64,000 bases of DNA from Marinihelvus sp036351115. Its GTDB lineage: Bacteria; Pseudomonadota; Gammaproteobacteria; Xanthomonadales; SZUA-36. Positions 57,836-64,000 of this stretch are shown in pieces. The notes below the pieces were generated by a model. The model ran no database searches, was not told the DNA's origin, and saw only the letters and a program-made list of their open reading frames with translations. Made by a program: the position numbers and the translations under genes. Location: positions 17,860 through 81,859 of the forward strand of contig JAZBOL010000078.1 in assembly GCA_036351115.1 (NCBI GenBank). Direction: 5' to 3'. Each line of letters starts with the position of its first letter. Positions within the stretch are counted from its first letter, which is position 1.

Positions 57836-59869
57836 TCAGCCTTCGCGGTCCCCAAGGTAGCGGTCAAACCAGGCGAGATACCGTTCCGCCAGGTCCTTCG
57901 CCAGGCTCGGCGTGTCGATGCCGTGGAACTCGTCCGGATAGACCACCAGTTCCGTCGGTACGCCGAGACGCTTCAGCGCCAGGTAGAGCTGCTCCGAGTT
58001 GATGATCGGGACGTTCCAGTCCTTCTCGCCGCCCACGATCAGGGTGGGCGTTGTCACTTCCGTGACCCGGTTGAAGGGCGAAACCCGCTCATAACGCGCC
58101 CGCGCCTCGGGTTCCCAGGGCACGCCCAGCTCGTTTTCCCACCAGGACACGTACATGTCATGGCCGTAGTTGACCACGTAGAGCGTGGCGCTGGCCCCGG
58201 TGACGGCGGCAGCGAAGCGATTGGTCTTCGTGATCACGTGGTTGGTGAGAATCCCGCCATAGGACCAGCCCGTCACCGCCATGCGATCCGGGTCCGCCCA
58301 GCCCCGTTCGACCACGGCATCCGCCGCGGCGATCGTATCCAGCGTGTCGGGTCCACCCCAGTCCCGCCAGATCGCGTTCGTGTGCTCGAAGCCGTAGCCC
58401 GAAGAGCCGCGGAAGTTGGGCTGCACGACGAGGTAGCCGTGGGCCGCCCAGAGCTGCACATTGAAACTGAAACCCCAGGTGCGCTGGGCCACGGGGCCGC
58501 CGTGCAGATCGACGATCACCGGGTAGCGCCGGTCCTCCCGAAAGCCGGGGGGTTTCACCACCATCGCCTCCACGGGCCAGCCGTCCTCGGCTTCGAAGGC
58601 GATCTTGACCGTGTCGCCCAGCTCGATGCCTGACAGCACCGGCTCGTTGACCGCGGTTCGCGGGTGAAGCTCCCCATCGTAGAGAAACACCTCGGCGGGC
58701 CGGAGCGGGCGCCGAAGAAGCAGCGCGAGCCGTCCGTCCGCACCGACCGCGAAGTCATCGACAACATCCTGGCCATCGACGTGACGTTCGATTGCGCCCG
58801 TGGCCAGGTCGATGGTCGCCAGGACCTGGCTCCCGGCGTCTTCGAACCAGAACCAGAGCTTCTCCCCGTCCGGATCGAACCCATGGCCGTAAATCATGCG
58901 GTCGAGGTCCGCGGTGAGCACGCGGCGCGGGCCACCGTCGACGGGCGACAGGGCGAGGTGCCAGACGGCGAAATCCGGCCGATCCGGTGTGGTCATGGCC
59001 CGGTGGACGATGGTTCGTCCGTCGGGACTCCAGCGAGGTGCGGCATCGGTTCCGGGATGATCCGTGATCTGCAGGGCAGGCGGCACGTCGTCACCTTCCG
59101 GGTGCGCCGGCACCACCCAGATATCCGTGTTCTGGTTCAGGTCCGCATCGGGGGTGCGATTGCTGGCGAAGGCGATGCGGGTGCCGTCTGGTGACCACGC
59201 CGGACTGCTGTTGTCGAAATCGCCCTCGGTCAGCCGATGCAGGGAGCGGTCGGCGAGATCGAAGCGGTAAATGTGTTCGCGCCGCCGGTCGAGGTAACCC
59301 ACGTAATCCTGCTTGAAGTGGACGCGGTCGATGACCCAGGGCCTGGTTTTTTCCTCGTATTCCTCGCCGGCTTCGATGGCCGCCCGGTGTTCCGGTTTGA
59401 GGTCCTGCAGCACGAGCGCCAGGTGCCGGGCATCGGGGGACCAGGCGAAGTAGGAGACGGATTGGGGTGTGTCCGTGAGCTGGACCGCGTCTCCCCCGCG
59501 CCGGTCCAGGGTCCAAACCTGCGTCTCTCCCCCGTCCCGGGAGGAAAGAAAGCCCAGGGTTTGACCGTCCGGGCTCCAACGCGGGGACCAGGAGGAGGCG
59601 TGCTCCGCGGTCACGGAAACCGGCTCGCCCCCAGCCGCCGGAACCATCCAGATGCGCGAACGTGAACGATCGTCCTCGAGGCTTTCGCGGCTCACGGTGT
59701 AGGCGATCCAGGCGCCATCCGGGCTGAGGGTCGGGTCGCTCAGGGTGCCGAGTTCGAACCGGTGGTCGATGCTCAGGCGCTCCGGGGGCTCGACGGCCTC
59801 GGCCGGCGGGGCGCCGGCCGCGAGCGCGAGCAAGACAAGAAGGGTGGGCAGAGCTCGACCTGGCTTCAT
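57836..59869 (-). CDS. Secreted S9-family prolyl oligopeptidase-type peptidase
   Basis: The 677-residue protein has a signal peptide (LPTLLVLLALAAGAPPAEA). A beta-propeller of WD/PD40-like blades follows (PTLSPDGAWIAYTV, PRWSPDGQTLGFLSS, PAWSPDGTRIAFAS), then a C-terminal alpha/beta-hydrolase. The catalytic triad is visible: Ser536 in GWSYGG, Asp617 in GGEKDWN and His649 in DEFHGID. It matches the dipeptidyl-peptidase/acylaminoacyl-peptidase branch of S9 and should cleave short peptides in the periplasm. The start overlaps the stop of the methyltransferase gene by four bases (ATGA). Confidence 0.94.
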   Translation of the reverse strand: MKPGRALPTLLVLLALAAGAPPAEAVEPPERLSIDHRFELGTLSDPTLSPDGAWIAYTVSRESLEDDRSRSRIWMVPAAGGEPVSVTAEHASSWSPRWSPDGQTLGFLSSRDGGETQVWTLDRRGGDAVQLTDTPQSVSYFAWSPDARHLALVLQDLKPEHRAAIEAGEEYEEKTRPWVIDRVHFKQDYVGYLDRRREHIYRFDLADRSLHRLTEGDFDNSSPAWSPDGTRIAFASNRTPDADLNQNTDIWVVPAHPEGDDVPPALQITDHPGTDAAPRWSPDGRTIVHRAMTTPDRPDFAVWHLALSPVDGGPRRVLTADLDRMIYGHGFDPDGEKLWFWFEDAGSQVLATIDLATGAIERHVDGQDVVDDFAVGADGRLALLLRRPLRPAEVFLYDGELHPRTAVNEPVLSGIELGDTVKIAFEAEDGWPVEAMVVKPPGFREDRRYPVIVDLHGGPVAQRTWGFSFNVQLWAAHGYLVVQPNFRGSSGYGFEHTNAIWRDWGGPDTLDTIAAADAVVERGWADPDRMAVTGWSYGGILTNHVITKTNRFAAAVTGASATLYVVNYGHDMYVSWWENELGVPWEPEARARYERVSPFNRVTEVTTPTLIVGGEKDWNVPIINSEQLYLALKRLGVPTELVVYPDEFHGIDTPSLAKDLAERYLAWFDRYLGDREG

Positions 59870-60504
59870 GGGGACTCCTTGATATTGAATCGGCGGCGTT
59901 GGTCCGGATCGGGGTCGCTCATGAAAGCGACGGCATTGATTTCCAGGTTTCCCAGGGTGCAGTAGATTCGCTTGAAGCCCGCAGAGAGCAGTGCCTGGTA
60001 CAGGGTGCGGGCCGAAAATCCTGTTTTGTGTGCAAAAAAGTCGTTGCCGCTCGTCTCGATCTCCACGCCGTAGCCGTAGAGCACATCAAGCGTGCTGATG
60101 GGGCCGGCAGGCGATCGATAGAGCTCATCCTCCAGATCCAACCCGCCATCGATCATGGCGCGCATCACCGCGGGAATGTCCGGCACACGGAGTTGCGCGA
60201 AACCGCTGGAACGCAGGACATGCCGGAAACCGGCCAGCACCGATGGAACCTCGTGACGGTAGTAATGCTCCAGATTATGGCTGCAGTATACGGCGTCGAA
60301 GCTGTTCGCCTCGAGGTCCTCAAGTGTCCGTGCGTCGCAGAGGATGTCCGGTTGCACGGCCGGATCGATGTCCAGCCAGACCTGGTCGTAGTCATCGTAT
60401 TGGCGGGGCAGGGCAATGCTGCGGTCGTTGCCCCCAACGTTGAGTACGGTCTTTCGCGGATGCGCTGGCATGGATGGGGAACCGGCTTGAGTCACGGCCT
60501 TCAT
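59866..60504 (-). CDS. Small SAM-dependent methyltransferase-like protein
   Basis: The 212-residue protein has KTVLNVGGNDRSIALPRQY in place of a typical motif I. An acidic segment follows (QVWLDIDPAVQPDILCDAR), then FDAVYCSHNLEHYYRHEVPS and LRSSGFAQLRVPDI, as in Methyltransf_11-type enzymes that act on sugars or lipids. The first Gly-rich loop reads NVGGNDRS rather than DxGxGxG, so SAM binding may differ. It overlaps the S9 peptidase gene by four bases, and its start faces the TonB receptor gene. No substrate can be assigned. Confidence 0.7.
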   Translation of the reverse strand: MKAVTQAGSPSMPAHPRKTVLNVGGNDRSIALPRQYDDYDQVWLDIDPAVQPDILCDARTLEDLEANSFDAVYCSHNLEHYYRHEVPSVLAGFRHVLRSSGFAQLRVPDIPAVMRAMIDGGLDLEDELYRSPAGPISTLDVLYGYGVEIETSGNDFFAHKTGFSARTLYQALLSAGFKRIYCTLGNLEINAVAFMSDPDPDQRRRFNIKESP

Positions 60505-60561
60505 GCTAGCGCAGTCTGATCGGCTGTGACGGCGTCGATTCGGCTTCCGTTCTTCACCCCT

Positions 60562-60578
60562 GTTGAGAAAAACTCAAC
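60562..60578. promoter_or_regulatory. Inverted repeat upstream of the TonB-dependent receptor
   Basis: GTTGAG-AAAAA-CTCAAC is a perfect 6-bp inverted repeat with a five-base A loop. It lies 128 bases before the receptor start and 57 bases before the methyltransferase start on the other strand. It could be an operator for either divergent promoter. No Fur box was recognised in this 202-bp gap. Confidence 0.35.
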
Positions 60579-60706
60579 CGGGCGATCACGGCACCGGAGT
60601 GGCGCTGGTCGAGAGAGGTGAGGTAAGTTACGAGTCAACAACAAAAAAAACTCCAGCACGCAATCCGGCGACAACCGGCAAGCGCATCGCGATTCGGGAG
60701 CTCCGC

Positions 60707-63106
60707 ATGAAGCAAAAAGTCGAGTACGGCAAGACCACCCTTACCACGGCCATCGCGGCCGCGCTCACCCCCGCGGGCCAGGCCCTGGCGCAGGATCAGG
60801 ACGCTGACGAGGACCGCATGCTGGAGGAGGTCATCGTCACGGCGACCCTGCGGGAAGCCAGCATGCAGGACCTGCCGCAGAGCCTCCAGGCCTTCACCAC
60901 GGAAGACATCGTTCGAAATGCTTTCGTCAGTTTCACCGACGTCGCCAATGCCATTCCCAGTCTCACCCTGATTGCCGATCAGCCCGGACGCAATTCCGTC
61001 AAGTTTCGCGGTATCTCGACGGGAACGGGCGAGTACTACACGGCCAGCACGAGTTCGATCTACTTCGACGAAACGCCGCTGACCTTCAACTCCCAGCAGC
61101 TCTGGCCGGCCATGGTGGACATCCAGCGTGTCGAATCGCTGCCGGGTCCACAAGGCACCCTGTTCGGTGCCTCGGCGCTGGCCGGCACGGTGCGCGTGGT
61201 CACCAACAAGCCGGACCCGACCAACTGGGCGGGCGAGGTGTTCGGTGAGTACTTCGCGACCGACGGGGGTGATCCCAGTTACAACGTCAATGGCTGGCTG
61301 AACGTGCCGCTGATCCAGGATACGCTGGCGGCCCGCTTCGTGGCCCACACCCGGACCGATGGGGGCTGGATCGACAATGTGTTTGGCGAAACTTACGTGC
61401 AGCCCGATGCGCGTTTCCGGTCGCCCGGCAACAACGCGGCCATCGTCGAGGACAACTACAACGAATACAGCCTCACCGGCGGACGCGCGTCGCTGCTGTG
61501 GAACGTGACCGACAACTGGGCCGCCACCGTGGCGCTCATTGCCGAGGACAACTCCAGCGAGGGCGCCTGGGGGGACGATACCAACCTGCCCGACGATCAG
61601 CACGCCCTGTTCCACAAGGAAAACCGGGATGACGAGTGGTGGAACGCCTCCCTGCTCATCGAGGGCGACTTCGGTTTCGCCACGCTGACGTCGAGCACCA
61701 CGTTCCTGGATCGCGAGATCACGTACGAGTTCGACAACATGATCTACGAGCAGTGGAAGGACAGTTACTTCGGCGCCTATTACGACCTGTATAACTCCGA
61801 GTACACCTACGGCTTCCTGTTCAACGACCAGACCCAGGATCGCTTTTCCCAGGAGTTGCGTCTGACTTCGACCACCGACAGCCGCTTCCAGTGGATGATC
61901 GGCGGCTTCTACGAGGAGATCAACGACAAGTGGCTCTACGGCGCAGTCAACGACGATCTCATGGACACGGTCATGTGGTACTACGCCAACTACCTGGCGT
62001 ACTACTACAACTACGCGGGTTACGACGTCACCTTTCCGCTGGCCCCGACGAACCTGGGCTACAGTCAGCGACTGGATCGAACCAACGAACAGCTGGCCTT
62101 TTTCGGCGAGGCGACTTTCGAAATCACGGAAAAGTGGTGGATCACCGGCGGCGCCCGCTGGTTCCAGTTCAAGCAGGACTACTTCGAGCAGAACCAGTTT
62201 CCCGAGGGCTTGCCCCCGGCGGGCAGTTACGACACGAACGGGGTGGTGACCTCGGTCTCGGACGAGGACGACGTGGTGTACAAGTTCTCGACCCAGTACT
62301 TCTTCAACGACGACATCATGGCGTATTTCCTGTTCAGCCAGGGCTTCCGCCTCGGAGGTGAAAACTCCGAGCGTGCCGCGAATACGGGGCAGGTACCGCC
62401 GACCTTTGCGCCGGACTTCCTGGATAACTGGGAACTGGGCGCGAAAATGACTTTCCTCGACGGGCGCATGCAGCTGAACGTCGTCGGCTTCCTGCTCGAC
62501 TGGCGTGACCGTCAGTTCAGCATCAGCAACTTCGAGGATAATGGCGCCTGGTGGCTGCGCGGCACGGAGAACGGCGGCGACACGGAAACCACCGGGGTGG
62601 AGATTTCCCTCGACTGGCAGATCACCGACAACCTGCTGGTCACGGGCAGCCTGACCACGCTGGACGCAGAGATTTCCGAAGAGATCCGCCTGGCGGACGG
62701 GACCGAGCTCGATCCCGGAGACCCCCTGCCCAACAGTCCCGAGCTGTCCTATTTCCTGGCCGTGGACTACACCTTCCCGTTTGAGCTCTTCGGCGGCGAG
62801 TTGTGGACCCGGGTCGATTACGCCTACGGTGACGAGTGGTACGACAGCACCTTCACCGCGGCCGAGCGTGATCCCGAGGGATTGATCGATGACTGGAGCA
62901 ACACGAACCTGCAGCTCGGCCTGTCCCTGCCCAACAACTGGACGCTGACGGCCTTCGTGCGGAACCTGACGAACGAGCGGCGCGTCAACGGGCGGCAGAA
63001 CAATGCCTACGCCTCCGACTGGTTCGGCACGCCCAATTACCGCACCATCGAGTTCATCCAGCGACCGCGGCACTACGGCCTGTCCGTAAGGAAGGGCTTC
63101 TACTGA
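60707..63106 (+). CDS. TonB-dependent outer-membrane receptor
   Basis: ATG 60707, preceded by GGGAG at six bases, gives 799 residues. The N-terminus MKQKVEYGKTTLTTAIAAAL ends in a signal peptide (AGQALAQ), then a TonB-box-like EEVIVTATLRE. The plug domain (residues ~30-150) contains LPQSLQAFTTEDI, VKFRGIST and the closing VESLPGPQGTLFGASALAGT. The beta-barrel continues to a C-terminal ...HYGLSVRKGFY with terminal aromatic. Many barrel loops are Tyr/Asp/Asn-rich (YYANYLAYYYNYAGYD). The ligand is unknown; no siderophore or sugar genes are adjacent. Confidence 0.93.
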   Translation: MKQKVEYGKTTLTTAIAAALTPAGQALAQDQDADEDRMLEEVIVTATLREASMQDLPQSLQAFTTEDIVRNAFVSFTDVANAIPSLTLIADQPGRNSVKFRGISTGTGEYYTASTSSIYFDETPLTFNSQQLWPAMVDIQRVESLPGPQGTLFGASALAGTVRVVTNKPDPTNWAGEVFGEYFATDGGDPSYNVNGWLNVPLIQDTLAARFVAHTRTDGGWIDNVFGETYVQPDARFRSPGNNAAIVEDNYNEYSLTGGRASLLWNVTDNWAATVALIAEDNSSEGAWGDDTNLPDDQHALFHKENRDDEWWNASLLIEGDFGFATLTSSTTFLDREITYEFDNMIYEQWKDSYFGAYYDLYNSEYTYGFLFNDQTQDRFSQELRLTSTTDSRFQWMIGGFYEEINDKWLYGAVNDDLMDTVMWYYANYLAYYYNYAGYDVTFPLAPTNLGYSQRLDRTNEQLAFFGEATFEITEKWWITGGARWFQFKQDYFEQNQFPEGLPPAGSYDTNGVVTSVSDEDDVVYKFSTQYFFNDDIMAYFLFSQGFRLGGENSERAANTGQVPPTFAPDFLDNWELGAKMTFLDGRMQLNVVGFLLDWRDRQFSISNFEDNGAWWLRGTENGGDTETTGVEISLDWQITDNLLVTGSLTTLDAEISEEIRLADGTELDPGDPLPNSPELSYFLAVDYTFPFELFGGELWTRVDYAYGDEWYDSTFTAAERDPEGLIDDWSNTNLQLGLSLPNNWTLTAFVRNLTNERRVNGRQNNAYASDWFGTPNYRTIEFIQRPRHYGLSVRKGFY

Positions 63107-64000
63107 GCTTACCCGGTGCGGCCAGCGGCAAGCTGGTCACCACGTCCGTCGTTCGCGGCTCTCGCCAGGGCGAGAGCCACGGCGGCGTCTTTCTCGTCGA
63201 TCTCGCCGAACAGTCGGCCCGCCAGGTGGTGGACTGGAACACCATGGACATCGACTGGCAGGGGCGGGGCTGGGATCGTGGCCTGCGGGGGATCACGTTT
63301 CACGACGAGACCGTGTACATCGCCGCCAGCGACGAGCTATTTGCCTACACGCCCGACTTTGAGCTGATCGGCTCCTGGCGCTGTCCCCACCTCAAGCACT
63401 GCCACGAGATCGATGTCTGGGACGGCAACGTGTTCCTTACCTCCACCGGCTACGACAGCGTCATTGCCTTCGACACGGATCGACAGGCCTTCCACTGGGC
63501 GCTTCATGTCGAACCGAAGCAATTTCAGTTCACGGGTCGTGTTTATGACCCCATGGGCGACGACGGCCCGCTCATGCTCAACAAGCTGCACCTCAACAGC
63601 GTGGCCTGCCGGAAAGGCGGGATGTATCTGACCGGCCTGAAGTCCGGCGGCATGCTGCATTTCAACGGTCACGAAGTGAACATGGCGGCGGTCCTGCCGG
63701 CGGGCACGCACAATGCGCGGCCTTTTCGGGACGGCGTCCTGTTCAACGACACGCAGGCCGATCGGCTGCGCTACTGCGGGCGGGGAGAGGGGACGGAGGA
63801 TCGTTCCCTCCCCGTGCCGACCTACCCGGAGGATGAACTGACGCACCGGGATCTGGACGACAGCCGCATCGCGCGGCAGGGTTTTGCCCGGGGTCTGTGT
63901 GAACTGTCCGGGCGGGTGGTGGCCGGCGGATCGTCGCCCTCGACCATCACGCTCTGGGATCTCAAGGCGTCGCGTCACCTCATGTCCGTGCGTCTGACGA
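63103..64000 (+). CDS. Beta-propeller-like protein resembling TIGR03032/DUF4915 (5' complete, truncated at window edge)
   Basis: The open frame runs off the right edge, about 299 codons in view. Repeated strand pairs (GVFLVDLAEQSARQV, GITFHDETVYIAASDELFAY, HEIDVWDGNVFLTSTGYDS, NKLHLNSVACRKGGMYLTG, LPAGTHNARPFRDGVLFND) look like propeller blades. The His-rich pattern is reminiscent of the TIGR03032/DUF4915 family, whose function is unknown. No ATG, GTG or TTG is in frame near the family start. CTG at 63103 follows AAGGAAGGG at six bases and overlaps the receptor stop by three bases (CTGA). ATG 63244 would remove the first blade. Confidence 0.6.
   Translation, partial: MSLPGAASGKLVTTSVVRGSRQGESHGGVFLVDLAEQSARQVVDWNTMDIDWQGRGWDRGLRGITFHDETVYIAASDELFAYTPDFELIGSWRCPHLKHCHEIDVWDGNVFLTSTGYDSVIAFDTDRQAFHWALHVEPKQFQFTGRVYDPMGDDGPLMLNKLHLNSVACRKGGMYLTGLKSGGMLHFNGHEVNMAAVLPAGTHNARPFRDGVLFNDTQADRLRYCGRGEGTEDRSLPVPTYPEDELTHRDLDDSRIARQGFARGLCELSGRVVAGGSSPSTITLWDLKASRHLMSVRLT

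Noticed and set aside
63116..63367. Short GTG-initiated frame after the TonB receptor
   Set aside because: It is an Arg/Ser/Ala-rich shadow. The neighbouring frame from CTG 63103 encodes the propeller-like strands and continues to the window edge.

Overview
The window is about 64 kb of high-GC, gene-dense DNA (roughly two thirds G+C by eye), with short intergenic gaps and many 1-8 bp start/stop overlaps. The gene content suggests a free-living, probably marine or sediment gammaproteobacterium. It includes a TonB-dependent receptor, DcaP-like and OprP-like porins, a KefC/KefF pair, an M2 (ACE-like) dipeptidase, an S9 peptidase, a FlgO-like/TPR membrane protein and a very large DUF11 surface protein. 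The taxonomic placement is inferred from gene content only. No tRNA, rRNA, CRISPR array, insertion sequence or phage gene was seen. No gene-free stretch exceeds 300 bases; the longest is 723-1003.

Left part (1-33.5 kb), mostly housekeeping and envelope genes. It holds the end of a YhiN-type flavoprotein and a BON-LysM protein, then a 3282-residue DUF11 repeat protein with six exactly 402-bp repeats. A coupled pair follows (membrane-anchored GST-like protein plus an alpha/beta hydrolase with His in place of the nucleophile), then two outer-membrane channel proteins, a lipoprotein hydrolase, an EVE-domain protein and a CPA2 antiporter. An indoleamine 2,3-dioxygenase-family gene lies divergent from an Lrp/AsnC regulator across a palindrome. 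Next comes a minus-strand run: KefF-like, KefC-like, OsmC, MltB-like, Tat-exported amidohydrolase and M2 peptidase. A TPR regulator-like membrane protein, a DUF4124 protein and a FAD oxidoreductase close this part.

Centre (33.7-55.1 kb), the most interesting region: what looks like a nonribosomal-peptide/glycoconjugate biosynthetic cluster. A plus-strand set (M14 peptidase, sulfotransferase, GT1-type glycosyltransferase) meets a GT4 glycosyltransferase. A second plus-strand operon encodes an NRPS (C-A-T-TE), a methyltransferase, a second sulfotransferase and a GT2 glycosyltransferase. It converges on a minus-strand operon: acyl-CoA dehydrogenase, HupE/UreJ-like membrane protein, stand-alone AMP ligase, carrier protein and a second NRPS. 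The adenylation domain of that second NRPS is interrupted by a PP-loop ATP-pyrophosphatase domain resembling N-acetyl-sugar amidotransferases (WbpG/PseA). The specificity residues read closest to an asparagine code. The simplest reading is an acyl-ACP starter, an Asn-like module with built-in amide chemistry, and a terminal module releasing by thioesterase. The product would then be methylated, sulfated and glycosylated.

Right part (55.1-64 kb): an exported unknown protein, a SOUL heme-binding-family protein, polyphosphate kinase 2, an S9 peptidase coupled to a small methyltransferase, a TonB-dependent receptor and a truncated beta-propeller-like gene that seems to start at CTG.
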